Shown: positions 34,963-43,468 of the stretch, one piece after another
Layout: the number at the start of each line of letters is the position of its first letter
Position numbering within the stretch: position 1 is the stretch's first letter
Assembly: GCF_031846645.1 (NCBI RefSeq)
Contig: NZ_JAVRHN010000010.1
Coordinates: 1 to 64,000 of the forward strand
Direction of reading: 5' to 3'
DNA length: 64,000 nt
Origin: Autumnicola psychrophila
GTDB taxonomy: Bacteria > Bacteroidota > Bacteroidia > Flavobacteriales > Flavobacteriaceae
Translations under genes and position numbers: made by a program
The notes under the pieces: generated by a model
Seen by the model: only the letters and a program-made list of their open reading frames with translations
The model's database searches: none
Told to the model about the DNA's origin: nothing

Positions 34963-36216
34963 ATGCAAACTTCAAAGACTTTTAACATTCATTTTTGGCT
35001 GAGTATGGCCAAGAAAAAAGATGATTTGGCACCCATTTATGCCCGCATCACGGTTGATGGAAAACGTGCCGAGATCAGTTTAAAACGATCCACATCGGTT
35101 ACCTATTGGAATACCCGTTCCAAAAGGGCAAATTCGAGAACTTCTGAGGGGAAAGCCCTCAACGTCTATTTAGACCAGGTTTACTCCGATTTACTGGACT
35201 GTCACAAACAGCTTCTGGGCGAATCCAAATACGTTACTGCGCAAGTCATTAAAGCCCGGTACCTGGGGGAAGATGAACAGCACAAAACACTGCTTCAACT
35301 GGTTTCTTACCACAATGAGAACATGGTTTCGGTACTTAAACCCGGTACGTTGAAAAATTATTTCACTACCGAACGCTACATCAAACGGTACTTAAAGAAC
35401 AAACTAAAAACCAATGACGTTTACCTAAAACAATTATCCTATAGATTCATCATTGATTTTGAGCAGTTCCTTCGTAATGGAAAATCCATAAACCGTTCCC
35501 AGCCCCTCAAAAATAATGGGGTTATGAAACATTTGGAGCGGTTGAAAAAGATGATGAACCTGGGCCTTCGGTTGGAGTGGATCGAGAAAGACCCTTTTGT
35601 AAGGTTCTCCTTAAAATTCAAAAAGCACCAACGGGCATTTTTATCCCAATCGGAACTTGAAGTTTTGGAATCCAGTCAGCTTTCCCTAGAAAAGCACCGA
35701 AAAACAAGGGATGTTTTTATTTTTGCCTGTTATACCGGCCTGTCCTATATTGATGTAAAAGTGCTCTGCGATGACCATATTGTGCGCGGTATCGATGGGG
35801 ATTACTGGATTTTCACAAAAAGGGAAAAGAACGATGAAGCAGTAAAAATTCCAATTTTGGATAAAGCTTTTGATATATTGAAAAAGTATGACCAAGAACC
35901 TAAAAGCAAGCAAGAAAAACTTCTGCCAGTATTTTCCAATCAAAAAATTAATAAATATTTGAAGGAAGTAGCTGCTATCCTGAAAATTAATAAGAAGCTT
36001 ACGTTCCACGCGGCAAGACATACTTTTGCAACTACCGTTACGCTTTCGAATGGGGTGCCCATTGAGACCGTGTCAAAATTACTTGGTCATACGAAGCTTT
36101 CCACAACGCAAATCTATGCCAGGGTTATCGAACAAAAAGTGTCATCGGATATGCGTTTGTTGCGCAGTAAATTAAACACCACGGACAAGGCCGAAACAAG
36201 GGTGCATTATCAATAA
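34963..36216 (+). CDS. int: site-specific tyrosine integrase of the conjugative element
   Basis: A 417-residue integrase with three parts: an arm-binding domain (about 1-80), a SAM-like core-binding domain (about 95-200), and a catalytic domain (about 215-400). The catalytic domain shows H-A-A-R-H-T-F-A and L-G-H-T-K-L-S-T-T-Q-I-Y-A-R-V, with Tyr as nucleophile. The first catalytic arginine of the usual T-G-L-R motif is replaced: the sequence reads Y-T-G-L-S-Y-I-D-V. This serine for arginine is common in CTnDOT-type integrases. The ATG at 34963 is preferred to an upstream ATG that lies inside the TTTGACTTTCG repeats. It would integrate the element by the tRNA-Pro gene. Confidence 0.9.
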   Translation: MQTSKTFNIHFWLSMAKKKDDLAPIYARITVDGKRAEISLKRSTSVTYWNTRSKRANSRTSEGKALNVYLDQVYSDLLDCHKQLLGESKYVTAQVIKARYLGEDEQHKTLLQLVSYHNENMVSVLKPGTLKNYFTTERYIKRYLKNKLKTNDVYLKQLSYRFIIDFEQFLRNGKSINRSQPLKNNGVMKHLERLKKMMNLGLRLEWIEKDPFVRFSLKFKKHQRAFLSQSELEVLESSQLSLEKHRKTRDVFIFACYTGLSYIDVKVLCDDHIVRGIDGDYWIFTKREKNDEAVKIPILDKAFDILKKYDQEPKSKQEKLLPVFSNQKINKYLKEVAAILKINKKLTFHAARHTFATTVTLSNGVPIETVSKLLGHTKLSTTQIYARVIEQKVSSDMRLLRSKLNTTDKAETRVHYQ

Positions 36217-36563
36217 TTCGATTTGGAAAGCACCTTTTAGGTTCTAATCCAGTCGTTTCTTATTTTTTTCGTCTGATCCCTTGCAGATTTTGGTTTTTTA
36301 TTGAGCCATAAATTTCTGCGTCAATTCATTTTTTGTTCCGGTCAGCTGAGGCAATCAAAACCAAACGGTGGGCAAATGTAGCCACGACCCACCGCTTGGT
36401 CAAGGCCAGACCCTCCGGGATGCCGAACATTTTTCTACGAAAAATAACCGCTCATACCTTGCCCCTTCCTTGCCGTGGCTGTTGATGCCCTGTTTTGGTA
36501 TTGCTCGTTGCCTTACAAGCTGCCAAAACAATTAAAATAATGTTTAACTTAAAATTTACAATC
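36217..36563. other. non-coding stretch after the integrase with a 7-bp hairpin
   Basis: CGGTGGG (36366-36372) and CCCACCG (36388-36394) form a perfect stem, followed by GC-rich sequence with further pairing potential, while the flanks are AT-rich. This G+C contrast suggests a structured RNA or a conserved site of the element. Confidence 0.35.
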
Positions 36564-36971
36564 ATGGCAACAACAGTAAAACAAAACGGAACTGCAAAAA
36601 AGGATAATGCATCCGTTAAAAAGGAAGTACAGGAAAAGCTGACCGATGAAGCTATCGGAAAAGCAGCTTCAACAGAAAAAGCGGTAGTATCCAAAAAGAC
36701 TACCATTAGTCTGGATGACCGAATCCAGAATTTTGAAAAACTGAAAGGATTGGCCACCCAACGGGAACGGTTGAACCAAACCTTGAATGAGTTGACGAAG
36801 TTCAACTATAATCAAGGAGATTCTACGTCGTTTTACATCCGGGACTCCCACAATTTGGAATTTAAGACGACCAATACGAACCTTATCAAATTGGTTACAA
36901 CACACTTGCAGTCCACTTTGGAGGAACGAAAGTCCGAGATTGAAGAACAAATTGTAAAATTTGAACTTTAG
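36564..36971 (+). CDS. conserved hypothetical protein of conjugative elements
   Basis: A 135-residue protein with a disordered Lys/Ala/Thr-rich N-terminal 50 residues. A helical domain follows (about 55-135): I-Q-N-F-E-K-L-K-G-L...R-E-R-L-N-Q-T-L-N-E-L, then S-F-Y-I-R-D-S-H-N-L-E-F-K-T-T-N and a C-terminal coiled coil. I do not know its function; similar small proteins stand next to DUF932 genes in these elements. The ATG at 36564 is chosen over an upstream frame of poor composition. It is followed by a terminator. Confidence 0.65.
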   Translation: MATTVKQNGTAKKDNASVKKEVQEKLTDEAIGKAASTEKAVVSKKTTISLDDRIQNFEKLKGLATQRERLNQTLNELTKFNYNQGDSTSFYIRDSHNLEFKTTNTNLIKLVTTHLQSTLEERKSEIEEQIVKFEL

Positions 36972-36992
36972 GAAACTTCAAATCCTAAAACA

Positions 36993-37026
36993 GGAAACCT
37001 GCTCCAAAAGAGTAGGTTTTCTTTTA
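36993..37026 (+). terminator. terminator after the hypothetical gene
   Basis: AAACCTGCTC and GAGTAGGTTT form a 10-bp stem (one G-T pair) around 5 bases, followed by TTCTTTT. Confidence 0.7.
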
Positions 37027-37225
37027 TCCTTTAAATTCAAAAGAGAGGTGAATAGTATATAATCAATATCAGCGCAAAGGGAAACCCGTAAAATACTCCC
37101 ATCAAAAGACTACGGCATAAAGCCGCTCCCCCACTCGCTATTTATTCCGTTTCCTTTTGAGCTGAGATTTTATCTTCCGTTTGGTTATAGCTTAAATATT
37201 AATTGTTTAACTAAAATCAAATGTT

Positions 37226-38062
37226 ATGTATTTATCAAATTTACAGCAGGATGAAATCTTCGTTCCATCAGAAATGAAGTCTTTGAGAAGCCTGACCCAG
37301 ATGGAATCCCGAAGGGGACTTGAAAATGCCATAATCTCCAATGGCAAGATCGTCAATGTGGTATCGAACAGCTATGGCCACATACCCAATGAATTGTTCT
37401 TTAGAAGAGCTGAAGAAATGTTGACTGATGCACAGCTGAATTATCAGAAACGGACAATCAACAGGGATGACAGGTCATTTATTACCGACTTCATCATAGA
37501 TGACAACAGCCAATTTTCGGTCAAAAACGAAAAAGACTTGATATTGCCAATGCTACGGTTCAAGAATTCCTATGATGGGAGCGAAAAAACATCTGGACAT
37601 TTTGGTTTTTACCGACAGGTATGCTCCAATGGCCTGCACGTTTCACAAGCCGAGATTGAATTTGCCATCAAGCACAGTAAGAACAATACCGACCTAATAA
37701 TGCCAAGGTTGAACAATTTGTTCGATAAATTCGTGGATAATGAATTTTACGCCATTACAAAGAAGTTCGACAGAATGAGGGAATTTAAAATCATCGACAC
37801 GAAAGAATTTGTGAAGGCAATTTTGGACAGGACGAAATTGTTCCGGTATGAATGTAGTGATAAGAACAATGATCCTTCAAAGAAATCCCGTGAAATCCTT
37901 GAAATTCTGGATAATGAAGCGTTGTTACTTAATGATGAACCTAATTTATGGATAGGCTATAATGCTTTTAACCAAATGCTTCACAATACATTGAAGAAAA
38001 GCTTTTCACAACAGGAACGCCTGGACAAAAAATTATTCGATGCTGTTTATGAAATGGCTTAA
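37226..38062 (+). CDS. DUF932 domain-containing protein
   Basis: A 278-residue protein with the DUF932 pattern: N-S-Y-G-H-I-P-N-E (about 50-58), D-D-R-S-F-I-T-D-F-I-I-D-D near 85, the L-P-M-L-R-F-K-N-S-Y-D-G-S segment near 110, and C-S-N-G-L-H-V near 134. Such proteins are common on conjugative elements and phages in Bacteroidota, where they may protect incoming DNA or modulate host functions; the activity is not established. The gene is followed by an AT-rich hairpin (TCCAGT/ACTGGA, 38079-38098). Confidence 0.8.
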   Translation: MYLSNLQQDEIFVPSEMKSLRSLTQMESRRGLENAIISNGKIVNVVSNSYGHIPNELFFRRAEEMLTDAQLNYQKRTINRDDRSFITDFIIDDNSQFSVKNEKDLILPMLRFKNSYDGSEKTSGHFGFYRQVCSNGLHVSQAEIEFAIKHSKNNTDLIMPRLNNLFDKFVDNEFYAITKKFDRMREFKIIDTKEFVKAILDRTKLFRYECSDKNNDPSKKSREILEILDNEALLLNDEPNLWIGYNAFNQMLHNTLKKSFSQQERLDKKLFDAVYEMA

Positions 38063-38745
38063 TTTAGTTAAAGGTTTATCCAGTACCTTCAAACTGGATT
38101 ATTTCTATTTCAGCATAAGAATTTAATTGAAAAGGGACTTTACAATCCCATTCAGCCCATTCCCCTACATTCCGCAGAAAAAGCTCCATTCTGGGAAAAG
38201 CACTTCCTTACAAAGGTCTTGGACACAACTTCAAAGATTACAATTTCCATTGCGCTGACCCTGCCAGAAAAAAGGCAGGAACGCTCCATTCCCAATCTAC
38301 ATCTTTAAAGTTAAGTCCGTTTTGAATCCTACATAACAAGAGTAACCGGTTTTCGTAACCCGGTGAGCACATTGCCACTCCATTTCGCGAAAAGCTGCAT
38401 TCCGGGCAAAGAGCTTCCCTGTAAAGGTCATGGACACCATCCCCAATTTCTGCTTTCCATTTCGTTTGCCCTTCCCGCGCTGCCGGGAAGCGCACTCCAT
38501 TCCAATACGAAATCGTGAACGGAGTCCGCTTCATCGGAATTCCATTTAATCATTTAGTCCCGCTTCCTATGTTTTGGTACTTCACAAAAGCATTTACACC
38601 TACTCCCGCACCGCCGCTGTCCCTACCTTTTTTTGTAAGCAAAATACCAATAATTGGAAATTAAACGGACTGCATAAGCCAGTCGTGCCTCCTTTTTATA
38701 AGTCCTTATTAATTCCAATTCTTGAAAATGTATCAGCAACAAAAA
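38063..38745. repeat. non-coding stretch with a duplicated segment of about 50 bp
   Basis: The segment from 38181 (AAGCTCCATTCTGGG...) recurs 211 bases later from 38392 (AAGCTGCATTCCGGG...). 37 of the first 46 bases are identical, and similarity extends weakly for about 40 bases on each side. Open frames here are on the wrong strand and of poor composition. The stretch is G+C-richer than its surroundings. Confidence 0.45.
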
Positions 38746-38892
38746 ATGGTAACAGCGGACGGCTCTATGGGAAGTAAATCTAAAACGAACCTTATGAAAT
38801 CTTACAAAAAACATCAAAAAGGAAGCGGGGCTAAAAAAACAAAAAAGGAAAACGCTCTGGATATAATAAGTAAATCACTTCAAAAAAAATAG
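38746..38892 (+). CDS. small basic protein upstream of ssb
   Basis: A frame of 48 codons (41 from the ATG at 38767), very rich in lysine (K-S-Y-K-K-H-Q-K and K-K-T-K-K), with a hydrophobic end I-I-S-K-S-L. It lies 58 bases before ssb in the same direction. Such small basic proteins occur on conjugative elements. I do not recognise it, and it may be an artefact of AT-rich sequence. Confidence 0.35.
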   Translation: MVTADGSMGSKSKTNLMKSYKKHQKGSGAKKTKKENALDIISKSLQKK

Positions 38893-38950
38893 AAAAGTAA
38901 CTGCCTGAATGGTTCAGGTAGCATTTTAATTAAACTTTAATTCTTTTATC

Positions 38951-39307
38951 ATGAGTACTTTAAAAAATCACGTACAGTTAATCGGAAACGTTGGCGGAGA
39001 GCCACAAATCACGAACCTTGAAAGCGGCAAGAAAGTAGCCCGTTTTTCACTCGCCACGAATGAGTATTACAAGAACAGTAAAGGCGAAAAAGTCCAAAAT
39101 ACAGAATGGCACACGATTGTAGCCTGGGGAAAAACCGCAGAAATTATCGAAAAGTATGCCGGAAAGGGCAAGGAAATCGGGGTAACGGGGAAATTAAAAT
39201 CCCGAAGCTATGAGGACAACGAGGGCGTGAAACGCTATGTTACCGAGGTGGAAGCCAACGAAATCCTTTTGTTGGGAACGAACAACGGCAATAATTCAGT
39301 CGATTGA
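38951..39307 (+). CDS. ssb: single-stranded DNA-binding protein
   Basis: A 118-residue OB-fold SSB: V-Q-L-I-G-N-V-G-G-E-P near the start, A-R-F-S-L-A-T-N-E-Y, T-E-W-H-T-I-V-A-W-G-K-T-A-E, and R-S-Y-E-D-N-E-G-V-K-R-Y-V-T-E-V. It lacks the acidic C-terminal tip of host SSB (here it ends N-N-S-V-D), typical of SSBs on mobile elements, which coat the transferred single strand. It is followed by a strong terminator. Confidence 0.95.
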   Translation: MSTLKNHVQLIGNVGGEPQITNLESGKKVARFSLATNEYYKNSKGEKVQNTEWHTIVAWGKTAEIIEKYAGKGKEIGVTGKLKSRSYEDNEGVKRYVTEVEANEILLLGTNNGNNSVD

Positions 39308-39316
39308 TCTAAAATC

Positions 39317-39354
39317 AAAGAGGGCGTTTCCGTGGAAAGTCGCGCCCTCTTTTC
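39317..39354 (+). terminator. terminator after ssb
   Basis: AAAGAGGGCG and CGCCCTCTTT form a 10-bp stem around 16 bases, ending in a T-run. Confidence 0.8.
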
Positions 39355-39382
39355 ATTATTAGCTCCTTAAATAGAAATTACA

Positions 39383-39763
39383 ATGAAAGCACAAGTTAAA
39401 GAAATCAAAGAGGGATTGCAACACTTCCACGGATCGGAAACAATATTTCAAATCCCACTATTAAGAACCCGATACACCAATGGATTAAAATATTTGGCGG
39501 AAGCTGCGGAATGTTTTTGGTTGATAACCGATACTTCTGCATTTGCCAAAACCTTAATGGACAAAAGCTACTTTATTACCATCGACTTTAAAAGGTTGTC
39601 CAAGGAAAATCAGGATTATTCAGGGTACGAAGCCGAAATTACCTACAGCGATGGAAATGGGAACATCTATGGAAAACACGGCTATCGCATAACGGATTTT
39701 CCGCTTGATGAACTGCGGTTATTTTTTGTGGATAATACGTTGATGTTACCAAGCGAATATTAA
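39383..39763 (+). CDS. DUF6876-like protein
   Basis: A 126-residue protein: L-Q-H-F-H-G-S-E-T (about 11-19), then T-N-G-L-K-Y-L-A-E-A-A-E-C-F-W-L-I-T-D, and the C-terminal I-T-D-F-P-L-D-E-L-R-L-F-F-V-D-N-T-L-M-L-P-S-E-Y. This is the layout of the DUF6876 family found on conjugative and plasmid elements of Bacteroidota. The function is unknown. No signal peptide is present. It is followed after 22 bases by a small gene. Confidence 0.75.
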   Translation: MKAQVKEIKEGLQHFHGSETIFQIPLLRTRYTNGLKYLAEAAECFWLITDTSAFAKTLMDKSYFITIDFKRLSKENQDYSGYEAEITYSDGNGNIYGKHGYRITDFPLDELRLFFVDNTLMLPSEY

Positions 39764-39785
39764 CCCATTCAAAGACCTAAAAATT

Positions 39786-39983
39786 ATGATCTATTTAAAT
39801 TTTTCAGACCTGAACGGGGAAGCCCAGGAACGCCTTTTGGAAAGTTCCAAAAGGGACGTTGAGCAAAAATTTGGCGATGATATTCAAAACTACGCAAAGG
39901 AACATTGCACCAACTTTGAAACGATGATTGAAGAAGAAACATTGCGAAACCTTTATAGTTATACCTATGTATTTAATATTTGA
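39786..39983 (+). CDS. small hypothetical protein of the element
   Basis: A 65-residue acidic protein, probably helical (L-L-E-S-S-K-R-D-V-E-Q-K-F and F-E-T-M-I-E-E-E-T-L-R-N-L), ending in an aromatic tail Y-S-Y-T-Y-V-F-N-I. Not recognised. It is in an operon with the DUF6876-like gene and is followed by a terminator at 40003. Confidence 0.55.
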   Translation: MIYLNFSDLNGEAQERLLESSKRDVEQKFGDDIQNYAKEHCTNFETMIEEETLRNLYSYTYVFNI

Positions 39984-40002
39984 GATCCGCCAAATATGAA
40001 CG

Positions 40003-40037
40003 GAAAGACCTTTGAATTTTTCAAGGGTCTTTTTTCA
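40003..40037 (+). terminator. terminator before the mobilization region
   Basis: AAAGACCTTTGAA pairs with TTCAAGGGTCTTT (one mismatch) and is followed by TTTTTT. Confidence 0.8.
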
Positions 40038-40120
40038 TTCTGTTTGTACCGATTCAATAAAAATCCTTATCTTTATTTCGCTGAAATTCAGCATTCAATA
40101 TTACGTAGGGGTATCCATTT

Positions 40121-40291
40121 TTTGACTTTCGCCGATAACCCTGCCCATCGAAAAATTACATAACAGGAAATTATTTCCTTGAAATTGGCAATTGGCTTTT
40201 GACCAAATTGTACGGAATTTTTGTTCGCCTGTGGCGAACGAAAAGGAGTAGCAAGAGGGTAACACGCGATGCGATGTTAAGCACTCCTTTT
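40121..40291 (+). other. candidate oriT region upstream of the mobilization genes
   Basis: The 430-base gene-free stretch before bfmA has a TTTGACTTTCG copy (40121-40131) and a perfect hairpin GTTCGCC-TGT-GGCGAAC (40223-40239). A larger hairpin follows, with arms AAAAGGAGT (40241-40249) and ACTCCTTTT (40283-40291). Hairpins directly upstream of relaxosome genes are typical of oriT; the nick site is not known. Nothing else is seen in the stretch. Confidence 0.5.
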
Positions 40292-40415
40292 TATTTTCAA
40301 ATAACTGATATTCAGTAATTTGTAAAATTTTAAAATTTTCGACCTTCTACAATTTGCGACAAATGCCCTGCGAACGCCCATTTTTAGGGAAGGATTTGCG
40401 ACAAATCGGCGAATT

Positions 40416-40796
40416 ATGGACTCATTTATCGGTATTAGATTCAAAAAGGAAACGGCGAAACGTTTCCAGGAATTTTCAAAGGCACACTTCAAGTCGCATA
40501 CCGAGGCAATGGTCACGATGCTCGATTTTTTCTTCTACAACGAGATCTCCCCACGGGAAAGGTTGGGCCCGACCGGGAGGACAATCGAGGCCAATCTAAA
40601 AAAACGGATCAATGCGGTAATCGCCATAATGAGGGATATGGAAAAGACGCAAACCAAACCCACCGTGGCAATGATCGAATCCCTTTTTCAGACCGAAGAA
40701 CCGAAAAGGAAACCCCTGATCTTGGAGAAGAAATTTGTGGAGGAAAAGAAAGAAGTACGTTTCCGCGAAAAACAAAATCTCAATAACGAACTGTAA
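40416..40796 (+). CDS. BfmA/BtgA-type mobilization accessory protein
   Basis: A 126-residue protein: F-I-G-I-R-F-K-K-E-T-A-K-R-F-Q-E-F-S-K near the start (ribbon-helix-helix-like), T-E-A-M-V-T-M-L-D-F-F-F-Y-N-E-I-S-P, and a basic C terminus. Proteins of this family bind oriT and help the relaxase. It lies directly before the relaxase gene (12-base gap) and just after the oriT candidate, as expected for a relaxosome operon. Confidence 0.85.
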   Translation: MDSFIGIRFKKETAKRFQEFSKAHFKSHTEAMVTMLDFFFYNEISPRERLGPTGRTIEANLKKRINAVIAIMRDMEKTQTKPTVAMIESLFQTEEPKRKPLILEKKFVEEKKEVRFREKQNLNNEL

Positions 40797-40807
40797 AATT
40801 TTGAGCT

Positions 40808-41839
40808 ATGTATATCACGATCACACCTCAAAAATTAGGCGGGAATTACTCCCAAAGTTCGGCAGATTTTGTTGGCTATTTGGAAAAAGAAAATCAAGGT
40901 TTGGAACAAAAAAATATGGAGCATTTTTTTAATCAATACGGCGAAGGGATTTTGGCCGAGGAAGTGGTAAAAGAGATTGATGGAAATGGTACCAAACTCA
41001 AAAAGACCGAACCGAAATTCTATTCGATTACGGTCAGCCCTTCCAAATATGAATTGAACAGGTTACAGAACAGCAGCGAAGATCTGAAAAATTACACCCG
41101 CGAGTTGATGAAAGATTACGTCAATTCCTTCAACCGGGAAATCAATGGCCGGTCGGTAACTATTGATGACATAAAATATTATGCAAAGATCGAACACCAA
41201 CGAACCTTCAAGGGAACGGATTGGCAGATTAGGGAAAACCAACCCTTTGCCACCAAAATACTTCAACTGAAAAATGAAATCCGAAGTATTGAAAACGGCT
41301 CGATGGAAGGAAGCATTAAGAAAAGAGAACGGGAAGTCGCCAATTTGGAACGCCAAGCTCCCCACCAACAAGACGGTAAACGAATTGTCCAGGGGATGCC
41401 AAAGGCAGGAAACCAAAGTCATATCCATATCATCGTAAGCCGGAAGGATGCATCCAATACCTTCAGCCTTTCACCGGGCAGCAAGCATAAGGCCTCGGAA
41501 GTCGAGATGCACGGTAAAAATGTAAAACGGGGTTTTGACCGTGATCAGTTTTTTGACCAGGCAGAAAAGACCTTTGACAGGACTTTTGGCTACCAACGGA
41601 ACTTTGCGGAAACCTACAAGGCCCGGAAGGATTTTATCAAAAACCCTAAAACCTATTTTGCATCGTTGATGAAATTGCCCATCAATGGAAAGGCAATCGC
41701 TTTCAAACTTATGCGGGAAACGGACATCCCGATAATACCAAGCATACCGACCAATCAGGCACAGCTTGCCCTAAAGATTTTCAATAAGCTGCGTAAGGGT
41801 GTGGATGTGGCAATCAAATCAAGTTCCATCGGAATCTAA
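40808..41839 (+). CDS. relaxase of the MobB/DUF5712 type
   Basis: A 343-residue relaxase-like protein. It has an N-terminal I-T-P-Q-K-L-G-G-N-Y region with tyrosines near residues 14-25, and the metal-binding motif S-H-I-H-I-I-V-S-R-K-D at about 202-212, a two-histidine variant of the HUH or MobB pattern. It nicks oriT and leads the strand into the recipient. It sits between the accessory protein and the coupling protein. Confidence 0.85.
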   Translation: MYITITPQKLGGNYSQSSADFVGYLEKENQGLEQKNMEHFFNQYGEGILAEEVVKEIDGNGTKLKKTEPKFYSITVSPSKYELNRLQNSSEDLKNYTRELMKDYVNSFNREINGRSVTIDDIKYYAKIEHQRTFKGTDWQIRENQPFATKILQLKNEIRSIENGSMEGSIKKREREVANLERQAPHQQDGKRIVQGMPKAGNQSHIHIIVSRKDASNTFSLSPGSKHKASEVEMHGKNVKRGFDRDQFFDQAEKTFDRTFGYQRNFAETYKARKDFIKNPKTYFASLMKLPINGKAIAFKLMRETDIPIIPSIPTNQAQLALKIFNKLRKGVDVAIKSSSIGI

Positions 41840-41848
41840 ATCTTTGTT

Positions 41849-43432
41849 ATGCAACTGGACAACCTTACAACTACACTTTTAATTATTGGTTTAAGCAGTA
41901 CGCTATTTTATATGCTGTACAGAATGACGCGTTATGCATTTATTTTAAATATGGCTTTGATCGTGGCTTTGGTGTTCTATCAATCGGGCAGCAGTGAACT
42001 GATTTTAATTTCATTGGTTCTGGTTTGTCCGCTGATGCTAATTAATACAGGGTTCTATGTTTTTCTGCACAAAACCGAGGTACCCAAAAATGACGACCGC
42101 AAGTATCGGGTCAATTTTGCAACAACCAAAGGAAACTTTAAACTGGAAAATGTAAAACGTGGGGCATCCATCATAGGATCTGCCGGAAGCGGGAAGACCG
42201 AAAGCGTGGTTTATGGATTTTTAAAGCATTTCCAGAAAGAAGGCTTTTGTGGGATCATTCACGACTACAAAGATTTTGAGCTGACCGAAATGGCCTATCC
42301 GCTCTTCAGGGATGGCAATATCCCTTTTAAGGTCATTTCCTTTGATAAGATCATCCACAGGGTAAATCCCATTGCCCCACGCTATTTAGATAACGAGGAA
42401 AGTGTAAACGAGGTTTCCCGGGTGTTGATAGAAAACCTATTAGAGCAACGGGAATTCGGAACGAGCGGAACTACCAAATTTTTTAATGATGCCGCGGAAG
42501 GATTGATTGGAGGTTTGATATGGAAACTGAAAACATCCTATCCCGAATATTGTACTCTTCCCCATTTGATTGCCATTTATCAGTATCTGGACACGGACAG
42601 CCTTATCCAGTTTTTGGAAACCAATACCACTTCCCGGGCAATGGCAGACGCTTTTATAAGTGGGAAAGATTCGGAACGACAAACCGCCGGTGTAAAAAGT
42701 ACCTTGGCTAATGCGCTAAAGCGAATTAGCACCCAACGCATCTTTATGGCATTGTCCGCAGACGAAGTGCCGCTCAATATTAATAATTCAGAAAATCCGT
42801 GCTTGCTTTCTGTAGTGAATAATCCCAAGTTTGAGACTTCGTATTCGCCTGTAATCGCTACAATTATCCATACCATTACAAAACAAATGAGCGTGCGGAA
42901 CTCCAAGCCATCGTTCCTATTGATGGAGGAAGCGCCGACTATTCGATTATTGAATATGCACCGCATTCCGGCAACGCTGCGGAGTTATGATATAGCGACT
43001 ATTTACGTGATGCAGGACAAGATCCAGAATGACATGATGTACGGCGATAAAGCAAGTAAGGCGATATTGAGCAATCTTTCCTATCAATTTTTTGGGAAGG
43101 TCAACGACCCGGACACCGCCAAATATTACGAACGCTTTTTTGAGATTATTAAAGACCCTACCAAAAGCGTGAGTCGTGGTCATAACCTTGATTTTGATAC
43201 CCGAATAACCACCGGAGAAAAGGAAATTCCAAAAATTAGGGCAGATGTTTTCTTTCGCTTAAAACAGGGTGAGTTTATCACCTATGCCGATGGGAAGGAT
43301 AAAAAGGTACAGTTTAAATTACAAAAGATTCAGAGAGCGCTTCCCGAGGAATCAAAGCAAATTACCCTGGCTGATTTAGAGGCTAATTTTGAGCGGGTTT
43401 ATGCGGAGGCGAAGTCTATATTTAAAAATTAA
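41849..43432 (+). CDS. type IV coupling protein (MobC/TraG/VirD4 family)
   Basis: A 527-residue ATPase with two to three N-terminal membrane segments (about 8-25, 30-45 and 50-72), Walker A G-S-A-G-S-G-K-T-E at about 110-118, and the acidic Walker B F-L-L-M-E-E-A near 350. It pumps the relaxase-DNA complex into the type IV channel made by the tra genes. The start lies 9 bases after the relaxase stop. Confidence 0.9.
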   Translation: MQLDNLTTTLLIIGLSSTLFYMLYRMTRYAFILNMALIVALVFYQSGSSELILISLVLVCPLMLINTGFYVFLHKTEVPKNDDRKYRVNFATTKGNFKLENVKRGASIIGSAGSGKTESVVYGFLKHFQKEGFCGIIHDYKDFELTEMAYPLFRDGNIPFKVISFDKIIHRVNPIAPRYLDNEESVNEVSRVLIENLLEQREFGTSGTTKFFNDAAEGLIGGLIWKLKTSYPEYCTLPHLIAIYQYLDTDSLIQFLETNTTSRAMADAFISGKDSERQTAGVKSTLANALKRISTQRIFMALSADEVPLNINNSENPCLLSVVNNPKFETSYSPVIATIIHTITKQMSVRNSKPSFLLMEEAPTIRLLNMHRIPATLRSYDIATIYVMQDKIQNDMMYGDKASKAILSNLSYQFFGKVNDPDTAKYYERFFEIIKDPTKSVSRGHNLDFDTRITTGEKEIPKIRADVFFRLKQGEFITYADGKDKKVQFKLQKIQRALPEESKQITLADLEANFERVYAEAKSIFKN

Positions 43433-43468
43433 TTATAAGTATCTTTATGGCTTAAAATCAGGATTTTT

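Noticed and set aside
34653..34988. Minus-strand frames over the tRNA genes
   Set aside because: They read through tRNA-Pro on the opposite strand and are common artefacts of structured RNA genes.
38238..38534. Minus-strand frame in the gap before ssb
   Set aside because: The frame overlaps both copies of the duplicated segment and lacks conserved features; a repeated non-coding unit explains it better.
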